Origin: Candidatus Gracilibacteria bacterium
Lineage (GTDB): Bacteria > Patescibacteriota > Gracilibacteria > UBA1369 > UBA12473
NCBI GenBank assembly: GCA_041658685.1
Contig: JBAZZS010000004.1
Location: 1-36,843, forward strand
DNA: 36,843 nt
Reading direction: 5' to 3'
Shown: piece by piece, positions 23,023 through 31,294 of the stretch
Position numbering within the stretch: position 1 is the stretch's first letter
How the letters are laid out: each line of letters begins with the position of its first letter
Position numbers and translations under genes: made by a program
Notes under the pieces: model-generated
Seen by the model: the letters and a program-made list of their open reading frames with translations, nothing else
Databases searched by the model: none
What the model was told of the DNA's origin: nothing

Positions 23023-24630
23023 TCAAGCAAATAATCGGCCCAAGTCCTGAAACGTCACCAAAAAGAGCACCATGATCAGCAACCAAAACCCAAAAAAATG
23101 CAGCCAATTCTCGAATTTAGCAGGAACGGGTTTGCCACGAATTCCTTCCAGCAATAAGAAGAAAAGTCGCCCGCCATCGAGCGCCGGAAACGGAAATAAA
23201 TTGATCACTCCCAAACTCAACGACAACAACGCAGTAAAACGAATCAAGGCAACCCATCCTTCATCCACATGAGTACCTGTCATTTGCGCAATCCCCACAG
23301 GCCCGGAAACCCCTTCCGGCACTTGAGCGGTCATAAAAATCTTAGAAAAAACACCCGCCGTCATCTTGGCCGTGTACCACGTCACTTGCTTCATCTCATG
23401 AAACGCCACAAACGGAGCATCGAACCAAGAATAACGAACATTTTCAATCGAGAGAATCGACGCGGTTTCAATCCCATCATAATAAGAAAAAGGAAGATTT
23501 AAAGATTCAAAAACCGAGCTCAAATACACCCCAATCAATCCCGTGTCTTCATTTCGTGTCATGGTCAAAATCACCACCTCAACCCCGCGCTGAACCTCAT
23601 ATTGAACCGTTTCCAATTCACTTGCCTCCACAATGGCCAACGCATTTTCCGCGGTATAAACCTCAATCCCATCCACTCGAAGCAAAAGATCCCCTTCCAA
23701 AACTCCCGCTTCCTCAGCCGGAGAATCTGAAAGCACATCCGAAATCAAAACCCGACGGGTCACGGGCAGCGGCCAATCGACACGTTGAGTTTCCCCGTTT
23801 CGAACAAATTCAAAAATAACGCTGTGAGTCGAGCCCCCCACATTCGCCTGTGCCAACATCCCGGCCAAATCCTCTGCGTAAAAAACCGCTTCCCCATTGA
23901 TGGAAAGAATCCTATCCCCGATCTGCAAAGGAGCTCCCGCCTCCACTGAGATCAATTCCACCCGAGGCAATTCAAGCAAATCAAACGCCAATCCAGGAGA
24001 AGAAAACTCCGCATCCGGCATGAACGTTTTATCATTCAATGTAAAACCCTCGTCCGAATCCATTAACGTCAAAAAAGTATCCATATTCATACTCGAAATC
24101 GGCAATTCATTCACCGTTAAAATCCGATCTCCTTCCTTAAATCCATTCAATTCGGCCCAAGATCCCTCGTCCACTTTATCCACCAAAACCCCGTCCACCA
24201 CCTTAATTTGATGCGAAGCGATGCTCGCCAAAAGCCCATCCCCAGTCACAATCAACGGCTGCATGCCCACACCAAATCCGATGGAAAACAACAACCACGC
24301 AAACACAAAATTCATCACCACTCCGGCCACCACCACGGTAATACGTTGCCACACGGTTTTATGCGCAAAATTCTTGGGATTGAAGCGTTTTAAAGAAATT
24401 CGTCCCGCGTCTTCGCCCAACATTTTTACAAACCCGCCAAACGGAATCCAATTGAATGAATAAAGCGTTTCACCCCACTTTTTTCCCCAGATCCTCGGTG
24501 GCAATCCCAACCCAAACTCTTCGACCTTAATCCCCTGTCGTTTGGCCATAAAAAAATGACCGCATTCGTGAACCAAAATCAACGCGGAAAAAATAACGAG
24601 AAAGGCGAGAACAGTGAGAAGGAAATGCAT
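23023..24630 (-). CDS. rseP: Site-2 intramembrane zinc metalloprotease RseP, with three PDZ modules
   Basis: 535 residues of the M50 family. The zinc site HExxH is H21-E22-C23-G24-H25 in the first membrane helix. The third zinc ligand is D485 in NLFPFPALDGGR. The membrane-proximal FGGFVKMLGED loop is present at about 64-74. Between helices 2 and 3 I count three PDZ-like modules: about 145-205 (GFKEGDRILTVNELPI), 220-290 (PLQIGDRILSINGEAV) and 293-360 (VLEGDLLLRVDGIEV). E. coli RseP has two. It follows frr after a 137-bp gap containing a repeat, in the common pyrH-frr-...-rseP order but without uppS, cdsA or dxr. Confidence 0.93.
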   Translation of the reverse strand: MHFLLTVLAFLVIFSALILVHECGHFFMAKRQGIKVEEFGLGLPPRIWGKKWGETLYSFNWIPFGGFVKMLGEDAGRISLKRFNPKNFAHKTVWQRITVVVAGVVMNFVFAWLLFSIGFGVGMQPLIVTGDGLLASIASHQIKVVDGVLVDKVDEGSWAELNGFKEGDRILTVNELPISSMNMDTFLTLMDSDEGFTLNDKTFMPDAEFSSPGLAFDLLELPRVELISVEAGAPLQIGDRILSINGEAVFYAEDLAGMLAQANVGGSTHSVIFEFVRNGETQRVDWPLPVTRRVLISDVLSDSPAEEAGVLEGDLLLRVDGIEVYTAENALAIVEASELETVQYEVQRGVEVVILTMTRNEDTGLIGVYLSSVFESLNLPFSYYDGIETASILSIENVRYSWFDAPFVAFHEMKQVTWYTAKMTAGVFSKIFMTAQVPEGVSGPVGIAQMTGTHVDEGWVALIRFTALLSLSLGVINLFPFPALDGGRLFFLLLEGIRGKPVPAKFENWLHFFGFWLLIMVLFLVTFQDLGRLFA

Positions 24631-24666
24631 GGAAGAATGAACAATGGCTAATGATCAATAACTAAT

Positions 24667-24746
24667 GTCACCCTGAGCCTGTCGAATGGGTGACCTCACA
24701 AAGAAGCTTACTGGTGAATGTGTGGTTCGACAAGCTCACCACGACA
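24667..24746 (+). repeat. Palindromic repeat pair, copy E, in the frr-rseP gap
   Basis: Left part: a hairpin with the 7-bp stem GTCACCC with GGGTGAC (24667-24694) around TGAGCCTGTCGAAT. Right part: 26 bp (24721-24746) identical to the reverse complement of 13399-13424 inside the trp fusion gene. The gap 24631-24767 contains nothing else recognisable. Confidence 0.85.
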
Positions 24747-24767
24747 TATACTTCCTAACCCCCTCCC

Positions 24768-25328
24768 TTAAACCGTCATCACTCCCTCTTCTTTGGCCTT
24801 GGCCATTTCCATGATCTTGGCATTGGCCTCATCCACTTTGGTTTGAAGTTGTTTCTGTGCACCGGTTTCTTCATCTTCACTGATTTGTTTGTTTTGCTTC
24901 ATCTCCTTAAACTTGGAATGTGCGGTCTGACGAATATTGCGCACCGAAATGCGCGTGTTTTCCGCAAGCGTGTTCACCACTTTCACCAAATCGCGACGAC
25001 GCTCTTCTGTGAGAGCCGGGATATTGAGCAAAATCGCTATTCCACGATTCACCGGATTGAGTCCGAGGTCCGACACCTGAATCGCTTTTTCCACCGCAGA
25101 CAAAATAGAACGATCCCACGGTTGGATTTGAATGGTTTTCGCATCCGGCACACTGATGCTCGCCACATTTTTAAGCGGTTGCACACTGCCATACGCCTCC
25201 ACCATCACATGCTCCACCAACGCGGCGTTCGCACGCCCGACTTGCAATCGTGAAAACTCCTCTTTGAGATGATTTAAAACTTTTTCAAATTCCGCAACTG
25301 CAATCGCAATAACAGGATCTGTAAGCAT
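24768..25328 (-). CDS. frr: Ribosome recycling factor
   Basis: 186 residues, the usual length. With EF-G it splits post-termination ribosomes. Helical-domain signatures are present: LQVGRANAALVEHVMVEAYGS near residues 31-51, ERRRDLVKVVNTLAENTRISVRNIR near 116-140, and the C-terminal helix EANAKIMEMAKAKEEGVM. It lies 16 nt downstream of pyrH and is co-transcribed with it, a widely conserved arrangement. Confidence 0.97.
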   Translation of the reverse strand: MLTDPVIAIAVAEFEKVLNHLKEEFSRLQVGRANAALVEHVMVEAYGSVQPLKNVASISVPDAKTIQIQPWDRSILSAVEKAIQVSDLGLNPVNRGIAILLNIPALTEERRRDLVKVVNTLAENTRISVRNIRQTAHSKFKEMKQNKQISEDEETGAQKQLQTKVDEANAKIMEMAKAKEEGVMTV

Positions 25329-25344
25329 AAAAGAAAATTAAATA

Positions 25345-26049
25345 TTAAACATGAACCAAAGTTCCGACTTTTTTGCCTTGAACCGCAGCCCATAAATTAC
25401 CTTTTTTATTCCAATCAAAAACCACGACCGGCAACTTGCCTTCGCGACACAACGCCGTGGATGTGGCATCCATAACCCCTAAATTGCGCTCCAACACTTC
25501 ATCAAATGAAATGGTCTGAAATTTTTTCGCTTTCTTGTTTTTCATCGGATCCGAATCGTACACACCGTCCACTTTAGTGGCCTTCAACAACACATCACAC
25601 TGCAATTCCAACGCCCGAATCGCGGCCGCCGTATCCGTGGTAAAAAACGGACGTCCGGTGCCTCCGGGACATAAAAGCACATGCCCTTCGCCCAAATGCT
25701 TCAATCCTTTTCGACGAACATAAGGTTCCGCCACCTCAGCCACCGGCAACGCAGACAGCACGCGCGCCTCCACTCCCAATCGTTCGAGTGCGGATTGCAA
25801 CACCACGCTGTTCATGACCGTAGAAATCATTCCCAAAAAATCCGATTCCACACGAGGAATCCCTTTTCCCGTATTGTCTCGATAGCGCCAAATGTTGCCG
25901 CCTCCGGTCACAATCACGACCTGAATGCCTTTTTTATGAAGCATCACCACTTCTTTGGCCACACGCTCCACCACATCAAAATCAAAAAAATCGCCTCGTT
26001 TGCCGGCCAAAACCTCGCCCGAAAACTTTAATAAAACGCGTTTATACAT
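25345..26049 (-). CDS. pyrH: Uridylate kinase (UMP kinase)
   Basis: A 234-residue member of the amino-acid-kinase fold. It phosphorylates UMP to UDP with ATP. Motifs: VLLKFSGEVLAGKRG at the N-terminus, VIVTGGGNIWRYRD (nucleotide loop), ARVLSALPVAEVAEPY, and GGTGRPFFTTDTAAAIRALE (acceptor-binding region), then LKATKVDGVYDSDP. The start lies 4 nt after the stop of the upstream tail-anchored gene, so all belong to one transcript with frr. tsf and rpsB, which often precede pyrH, are absent. Confidence 0.96.
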   Translation of the reverse strand: MYKRVLLKFSGEVLAGKRGDFFDFDVVERVAKEVVMLHKKGIQVVIVTGGGNIWRYRDNTGKGIPRVESDFLGMISTVMNSVVLQSALERLGVEARVLSALPVAEVAEPYVRRKGLKHLGEGHVLLCPGGTGRPFFTTDTAAAIRALELQCDVLLKATKVDGVYDSDPMKNKKAKKFQTISFDEVLERNLGVMDATSTALCREGKLPVVVFDWNKKGNLWAAVQGKKVGTLVHV

Positions 26050-26053
26050 AAAA

Positions 26054-26440
26054 TTATTTTAAAATAATATACGTGAGCACAATTCCAATCAAAAGCCCTG
26101 CCATAAAAATCAACGGCAATCGTTTCTCTTTACTTCGATCTTCTGCATTCGCTAAATCCGTGAGCAAATCTCCGCTCAAAATCACTTTTTCATCCGCATT
26201 TTTCTCCACCACATCCCAGTACCCGTGATTAGCCACGAGTTGCACAAATTTTGAAAATTGAATGCTGACATGATTGCCCGCCTCAGTTGCCGAAACCGCA
26301 GGAGCGGAAATCACACCGTTCGCAGGACTCGAAGAACCCGGCGTTGAAGTCGAATCGTCGTCATCGGTCTTAATGGGCCGAATCAAAAACGGATCATCAT
26401 CGTCGGACATAGTCTCGTGGGGAAGGGTAATGTCATCCAT
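26054..26440 (-). CDS. Hypothetical tail-anchored membrane protein
   Basis: 128 residues. The N-terminal 45 are acidic and Ser/Thr/Pro-rich (MSDDDDPFLIRPIKTDDDDS), likely disordered. A short folded part follows (VSIQFSKFVQLVANHGYWDVVEK), then a charged segment (EDRSKEKR) and one C-terminal membrane helix (about 108-127, LPLIFMAGLLIGIVLTYIIL). It heads the pyrH-frr-rseP transcript. The promoter is so close to the ATG that the mRNA would be leaderless; an internal ATG 10 codons in (MSDDDDPF) is the alternative start. Family unknown. Confidence 0.7.
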   Translation of the reverse strand: MDDITLPHETMSDDDDPFLIRPIKTDDDDSTSTPGSSSPANGVISAPAVSATEAGNHVSIQFSKFVQLVANHGYWDVVEKNADEKVILSGDLLTDLANAEDRSKEKRLPLIFMAGLLIGIVLTYIILK

Positions 26441-26446
26441 AAGAAA

Positions 26447-26474
26447 ATCATACCAAAGAAGAAATCGGTTTCAA
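26447..26474 (-). promoter_or_regulatory. Promoter of the tail-anchored-pyrH-frr transcript, leaderless
   Basis: TTGAAA (26469-26474), a 16-bp spacer and TATGAT (26447-26452) with an extended TGG before it, on the minus strand. Only 6 nt separate the -10 box from the ATG at 26440, so transcription should begin at or next to the start codon. Confidence 0.65.
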
Positions 26475-26490
26475 AGAGAATTGCGAAAAA

Positions 26491-28062
26491 TCAAACACTC
26501 GGAGTCTCGGCCCCAGCCACAGCTCCTTTTCTCCAAATCTTATGAAAAATAGCCCCTCTTATTGCTTCATACTCCTCTGGCTTGGTCAATGTCTCCATTG
26601 TACGTTGACTAAATTGATAAGTGGGCTTTTTCCCTCCATCTTTCACCCCGGCTTCAAACACCAAACAATTATCTTGAGCCGCAAGAGAATAAATAATTTG
26701 CGCATTATGCGTAACCAATAAAACCCTGGCTCCTTTTTCAACAAAATCATGAAGAATTTCTTGAACATACGACTCCAGCCCGCTCTGGTCTGTAGCCAAC
26801 ACCATCTCATCAATCACTACCAATGTCCCGGGCTTAGCTTGATCACACAGCCCCCTTAAGTCAGTCAAATCTTCACCCCATTTCCCAATATCATCCCCTC
26901 CTTCCAACTCTTTTTTCTTTTGAACTCCCGTATCTCGAGGCTGGTGCGTTAAAATACCGGAAACCATCGGCACCTCAGTCCCTTCTTTCCCGAAAACAGG
27001 CGCACCCACTTGATTCATAATATGAGCCCAAGTGATCGCCTGAACAACATGCGTTTTCCCCCCACCATTCACCCCGGCAAAAACAATAATTTTATACTGA
27101 GGATCAAAAACCAATCGCTCCTGCGGAACAGAAACCACACCCTCCCGCGTTTTAGCCTCATAAGCTCTTCTAGGATGATGCAACCCCTCCACCGCAAATC
27201 GCCCTACCCCATTTGACTCACCTTCATCCTTTTTCCCCTCTTCTTGAAGCCCAGTTTCACTCAACCAATCCTTACATTTTTCTTGAAATTTCGCCATGGC
27301 ACAAAAAACCCGTAACCAATAAGAAAATTCTTGTTGCTTAATATCCAAAGAACGAAGATCCTCACTCAACGTACAAAGATCGGACACCGGACCTAAAGTC
27401 CCGTGTTTTTCATCCGATTTTTGATATTCAAAAGTCAAAGGAGACAATGTAATCCCTAAAAACCTCTTCGCAGGATAAAAATGAATTCGATCTGCGATTT
27501 GTTTTACTTGCTTCAAAAAAATATCCAAATTTGAAAGCAATGCTTGAAGCATTGAAGGAGAACCAGCTTCTTCTGGCAAAGGCTGAGATGAAATCAAATT
27601 CCCCAAAGCTTGTTGGATATCATTGACCTGAGAAATAAAATTCTGAGCAACGCCACAAGCTTGTAGCTCATTCATCTTTAACGTTTTTTTGTCATTTTCG
27701 TAAGAGTGATTCGTTTGAATGAGTGAGTGTATGGATTCACCGAAACCTCTTGTTAAAAAATCTAAAAAAGCCAAACATCGACTCAATATTTCGCGAACAC
27801 GCGAATCATTTCTCAATATTTCTTGTGTTTGACTTAATGCGGCAATTTCTTGTTGAGAAACAAAAGGCCGACTCAAAAAATAAATGAATGAATCATCCAT
27901 CCTATCCAAAGGGACGAAATGTCCTGCAAATTTTTTAATCTTCAAATCGCGAGCCGTTTGAGACGAAAGACCGAAAAATTTCTCAGGATCATCGTACCCG
28001 ACAGGAAAAGGCCGATATTCATTTTCTCCCACACCCCCTACCTCACCAGAAGATTGTGTCAT
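26491..28062 (-). CDS. MutS-like ABC ATPase without mismatch-recognition domain
   Basis: 523 residues. The C-terminal half is a MutS-type ATPase: Walker A GVNGGGKT (330-337), the following helix HVVQAITWAHIMNQVGAPV as in MutS, a Walker B-like VVIDEMVLATDQSG (415-428) and the H-loop LLVTHN (448-453). Residues about 85-260 are helical, resembling the lever/clamp region. There is no N-terminal mismatch-binding domain with Phe-x-Glu, no Smr nuclease domain and no KOW domain, so it is neither MutS nor a standard MutS2. The substrate is unknown: DNA junctions or ribosomes are possible by analogy. It lies between the pilT operon and the pyrH operon with its own strong promoter. Confidence 0.78.
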   Translation of the reverse strand: MTQSSGEVGGVGENEYRPFPVGYDDPEKFFGLSSQTARDLKIKKFAGHFVPLDRMDDSFIYFLSRPFVSQQEIAALSQTQEILRNDSRVREILSRCLAFLDFLTRGFGESIHSLIQTNHSYENDKKTLKMNELQACGVAQNFISQVNDIQQALGNLISSQPLPEEAGSPSMLQALLSNLDIFLKQVKQIADRIHFYPAKRFLGITLSPLTFEYQKSDEKHGTLGPVSDLCTLSEDLRSLDIKQQEFSYWLRVFCAMAKFQEKCKDWLSETGLQEEGKKDEGESNGVGRFAVEGLHHPRRAYEAKTREGVVSVPQERLVFDPQYKIIVFAGVNGGGKTHVVQAITWAHIMNQVGAPVFGKEGTEVPMVSGILTHQPRDTGVQKKKELEGGDDIGKWGEDLTDLRGLCDQAKPGTLVVIDEMVLATDQSGLESYVQEILHDFVEKGARVLLVTHNAQIIYSLAAQDNCLVFEAGVKDGGKKPTYQFSQRTMETLTKPEEYEAIRGAIFHKIWRKGAVAGAETPSV

Positions 28063-28099
28063 AATTTATTATTTTCAATAATCACTCAAAAAGGTTCTT

Positions 28100-28129
28100 T
28101 TTATATCAAAAAAACCGCATGCGTGTCAA
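28100..28129 (-). promoter_or_regulatory. Promoter of the MutS-like gene
   Basis: Perfect TTGACA (28124-28129), an 18-bp spacer and TATAAA (28100-28105) on the minus strand; leader about 30 nt. The spacer contains the palindrome CGCATGCG. It is among the best promoter matches I found in the window. Confidence 0.7.
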
Positions 28130-28165
28130 TAAAATCCGGATTCCAGAATTCGCAAAAATGACAAG

Positions 28166-29053
28166 CTAAAACTGTATTTTCTCTCTCTTCAGTCGTGACC
28201 GATCCTCCTCGGACGCCATGAATTCATAATCCGCGATCGCAATGCCGAGTTGATCCGCGATGGCCCGCGCAATTTTTTGCTCTTCAATCGTCCATTCTTC
28301 CTGTTCCATAACCATAAAGCCCAATTCCTTCCCGGCAATATTTTGAATCGCCAAAATCAACCGCCCCCCTTTAAGCACTCCCCTTTCCTTTCCCAATTCG
28401 CGTTCAGCCGCTCCCAACTCTTGTTCGGAAAGTAAAAATTCGCCCCAACTCGCGGGAATCTCCAATTTTCCGGTCGCTTTATTTTTCAACACAATGATTC
28501 CCCGTTCCGCTTGCGCCATATTTTCCATTTTCAGCCCGATTTCTCGAATCAGCCCCGGAATATCTTGCCGATAATGACTCACCAACTGAGCGATTTCATA
28601 CAAGGTGACCAACTCTTGATTGGTGGTTTGCAACCGTTGATTGAGCACTTTTAACAACCCGACCAACAGCGCCATCGCTTTTTCCGGACTTTTTTTCAAA
28701 AAATCATAAAAAGAAACCCTGGTAAGAATCAACGCTTCCACCTCTTCCAACGCTTTCGCCGCCGCAGAACGCGGCTTATCGGACAACAACGCGCCTTCTC
28801 CAAAAAGAGACCCGGGCACGAGCACCGCCAAAATCTTTTTATGCGACTGATCGTCTCCGATTTGTTTCGAAATTTCCACGCGTCCCTTCAAAATCAGATA
28901 CAAATCCGTGCTTTTCACCCCTTCTTCAAAAATCATCTCTCCCTCAGGAATCGTTTTTCGATTCCACACCTCCTCTCCTTTCAAAAAACGTTCTCGCTCT
29001 TCCAAAGCAATCCCGGCAAAAATTTCATCAATAAAAGGGGAAAAATCACTCAT
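28166..29053 (-). CDS. Cyclic-nucleotide-binding plus GAF domain protein
   Basis: 295 residues. Residues about 15-135 are a CRP-type cNMP-binding domain: IPEGEMIFEEGVKSTDLYLILKG, then the phosphate-binding cassette FGEGALLSDKPRSAAAKA with its conserved Glu and Arg, so ligand binding is plausible. A linker helix leads to a GAF-like domain (about 150-280, ERGIIVLKNKATGKLEIP, IAIADYEF). There is no helix-turn-helix, so it is not a CRP/FNR transcription factor, and no enzymatic output domain. It starts 2 nt after the pilT stop, so it should be co-transcribed with pilT and may couple a nucleotide signal to pilus retraction (inference). Confidence 0.82.
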   Translation of the reverse strand: MSDFSPFIDEIFAGIALEERERFLKGEEVWNRKTIPEGEMIFEEGVKSTDLYLILKGRVEISKQIGDDQSHKKILAVLVPGSLFGEGALLSDKPRSAAAKALEEVEALILTRVSFYDFLKKSPEKAMALLVGLLKVLNQRLQTTNQELVTLYEIAQLVSHYRQDIPGLIREIGLKMENMAQAERGIIVLKNKATGKLEIPASWGEFLLSEQELGAAERELGKERGVLKGGRLILAIQNIAGKELGFMVMEQEEWTIEEQKIARAIADQLGIAIADYEFMASEEDRSRLKREKIQF

Positions 29054-29055
29054 AA

Positions 29056-30114
29056 TTAAACTAATTTACGATTAAAAGCTTCCGTATCATGCACTTTGGC
29101 CAACGCAGCATCTTTAGAAATAAGCCCTTGCCCCACAAGTTGCGCCAACGAATCATCCAAGGTTTGCATTCCTTCACTCTTACCGATTTGCATCATGGAA
29201 TAAATCTGATGCGTGTTGCCTTCTTTGATACAATTTCGAATCGCATCATTCACCACCATGATCTCAAACGCCGACACGCGACCGTGTCCGTCCGTGCGCG
29301 GAACAAGCGTCTGCGCCACCACAGCCAGCAAGGACGCAGAAAGCTCTGCCCGAATCTGTTGTTGTTGATACGCGGGGAATACATCGATCATACGATCTAC
29401 GGTTTGCGGAGCGTCAGAAGTGTGCAAAGTGGACAAAACAAGGTGCCCGGTTTCCGCCAAGGTGATGGCTGCGGCAATGGTTTCAAGGTCGCGCATTTCC
29501 CCCACCAAAATCACATCCGGGTCCTGGCGAAGCGACGAACGAATCGCGGTGGCAAACGAATCCGTGTGAGCCGACACCTCGCGCTGTGTGATAAGCGCAG
29601 ACTTGGGTTCGTGCACAAACTCAATCGGATCCTCGATGGTGATGATATGACATTTTCGATGCGTGTTGGCGTGATTGATCATGGCCGCGAGCGTGGTCGA
29701 TTTTCCACTTCCCGTAGGCCCGGTCACCAAAACCAACCCTCGCGGTTTCATGACAAAATCGGCAAGGATCGACGGCAATCCCATCTCCTCCAACGTAGGT
29801 GCTTTTTCCGGAATCGAGCGAAACGCCATGGCAATCCCCTCTTTATCCAAATATAAATTCACACGAAAACGTCCGGACTCGGCTGAACCATAAGAAAAAT
29901 CAACTTCTTTTTGTTTTTGAAACAACGCGAATTTATCCGGGCCCGCCACTTTTTGCGCCACTTCTCGGAGCGCCGACTCGGTCAACGGCCCCATTTTATC
30001 CGTGACAAACAGATCTCCACTCGGGAGACGAATCACGGGCGGCTGCCCCACCTTGAGGTGAAGATCCGGGGCGTGATGCACCACCACCTGAGCCAAAAGT
30101 GCGTCAATATCCAT
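29056..30114 (-). CDS. pilT: Type IV pilus retraction ATPase PilT
   Basis: 352 residues from the ATG at 30112-30114 (MDIDALLAQVVVHHAPDLHLK). A start at 30159 would add 15 residues that overlap the promoter. The N-terminal PAS-like domain carries the DLHLKVGQPPVIR signature. The secretion ATPase core has Walker A VTGPTGSGKSTT, the Asp box IITIEDPIEFVH, Walker B VILVGEMRDLETI and the His box ETGHLVLSTLHTSDA. The AIRNCIKEG motif near the C-terminus is the PilT retraction signature. No pilB, pilC or pilin genes are in the window, so its partners are elsewhere. First gene of a two-gene operon with the cNMP/GAF protein. Confidence 0.95.
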   Translation of the reverse strand: MDIDALLAQVVVHHAPDLHLKVGQPPVIRLPSGDLFVTDKMGPLTESALREVAQKVAGPDKFALFQKQKEVDFSYGSAESGRFRVNLYLDKEGIAMAFRSIPEKAPTLEEMGLPSILADFVMKPRGLVLVTGPTGSGKSTTLAAMINHANTHRKCHIITIEDPIEFVHEPKSALITQREVSAHTDSFATAIRSSLRQDPDVILVGEMRDLETIAAAITLAETGHLVLSTLHTSDAPQTVDRMIDVFPAYQQQQIRAELSASLLAVVAQTLVPRTDGHGRVSAFEIMVVNDAIRNCIKEGNTHQIYSMMQIGKSEGMQTLDDSLAQLVGQGLISKDAALAKVHDTEAFNRKLV

Positions 30115-30138
30115 AATAAGGGCTTTTAAAATCTTATT

Positions 30139-30144
30139 ATTATA
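30139..30144 (-). promoter_or_regulatory. -10 box of the pilT operon
   Basis: Perfect TATAAT on the minus strand preceded by GTTG, giving a leader of about 18 nt to the ATG at 30114. No good -35. It is divergent from the promoter at 30198-30206. Confidence 0.5.
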
Positions 30145-30197
30145 CAACAAATTCAGCACAAATGAAACCCCAAAGCCTAAAAAAAGACCTTAAAATG

Positions 30198-30206
30198 TGG
30201 TATAAT
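30198..30206 (+). promoter_or_regulatory. Extended -10 promoter of the HD-type hydrolase gene
   Basis: TGG directly before a perfect TATAAT (30201-30206), an extended -10 element; leader about 23 nt to the ATG at 30236. There is no recognisable -35. Confidence 0.55.
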
Positions 30207-30235
30207 TCACAGATTGAAAATCAAAATAAAAATTT

Positions 30236-31207
30236 ATGCCTCCTCCGGAAGTCCAAAAAGAAACACCCAAACAAACAACCATCCGAGCTCTCATTGATGA
30301 ATGTCTTAAACATATTGATAGTTACGAAAAAGGAACCGCTCCAAATCTCAACATTGGAAAAGATTGGGCAAAATATGAAAAACCCTATCATAAAAGAAAC
30401 CACACGGATTTTGTCATGCAAGAAATCGCCCAATTACTCGAAGCGGAACAGAAAAACCAAGATTCCCCTTTAGCCGAAAGGAAAGAAGAAAATGCGGATT
30501 TATGTCGTCTTTTCGCCGGGAGCCATGACTATGACCAACAAGAAAATTCTTCGGATCCCGATTACAACGGAGGAAATGAAAAACGTTCCTTAACATGGCT
30601 TATTCCAAAAATGGTGGCAAGCGGACAATTCACTGCCGAGGACATCGAAATCGCCAAAATCGCCGAGCTCGGAACCTGGACTCCGGTCGTTGGAAAAGGG
30701 ACAGAGACCCATCTCCAACAAGTTGTACGGGAATTCGGGACCGGAAAAGGCCCCGCACCAACCTTACAAACAAAAATGGAAGATCTCGCTTCCAAATACG
30801 GAATATCCATCGATCCTCAAATTTTCAGAAATCCGCGCGCCATCGCTATCGCCAAACTCTTGGCCGATGCCGACCTCGCCACCTTGGGAAACGAATGGGA
30901 TGTTTATTGGGAAAACATGATGCTCTTTTTCCGCGAGCAACATCCGGAAATCAACCAAAACTCCAACACTTCGGACGCCCGAGAGACATGGGGAAAATAT
31001 CTCCAATTCCAAGTGAATCTTTTAAACAATCATCACTATCACACTCAAGTCGCCCAAAATCGATACCCCCATTGCCCAACCAACTCCGCCGAGGTTTCAG
31101 GAATTTTAACAAACAATGAAACATTCAACGCCTCGTTTGAGGCCATGCTAAAGATGAACGGTACTTACAAACCACAGGCCAAAACCATGAGTGTAATTAA
31201 CGCTTAA
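30236..31207 (+). CDS. Putative HD-domain metal-dependent phosphohydrolase
   Basis: 323 residues, soluble. Metal-ligand motifs occur in HD-superfamily order: H52 and H56 in KPYHKRNHTDFV, H97-D98 in LFAGSHDYDQ, and D211/D213 in KLLADADLATLG. This pattern (YHxxxH, HD, DADLxxLG) resembles predicted phosphohydrolases of the COG4339 type. In place of the usual short loop after HD there is a long acidic/Asn-rich insertion (about 99-115). The C-terminal 100 residues have no motif I know. It is transcribed divergently from pilT, sharing a 121-bp promoter region, and converges on groEL with a shared terminator. The substrate is unknown. Confidence 0.6.
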   Translation: MPPPEVQKETPKQTTIRALIDECLKHIDSYEKGTAPNLNIGKDWAKYEKPYHKRNHTDFVMQEIAQLLEAEQKNQDSPLAERKEENADLCRLFAGSHDYDQQENSSDPDYNGGNEKRSLTWLIPKMVASGQFTAEDIEIAKIAELGTWTPVVGKGTETHLQQVVREFGTGKGPAPTLQTKMEDLASKYGISIDPQIFRNPRAIAIAKLLADADLATLGNEWDVYWENMMLFFREQHPEINQNSNTSDARETWGKYLQFQVNLLNNHHYHTQVAQNRYPHCPTNSAEVSGILTNNETFNASFEAMLKMNGTYKPQAKTMSVINA

Positions 31208-31243
31208 ATTCTCCAATAATATTCGCATTCTTCTTTCCTCTAC

Positions 31244-31273
31244 AAAAAGAGGGCAATCGCTTGCCCCCTTTTT
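31244..31273. terminator. Bidirectional terminator between the HD hydrolase gene and groEL
   Basis: AAAAAGAGGGCAA, loop TCGC, TTGCCCCCTTTTT: an 11-13 bp stem with one A-C mismatch, A-run on one side and T-run on the other. It serves both convergent genes. Confidence 0.85.
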
Positions 31274-31294
31274 CACGTGAATTTAAAACCAAAA

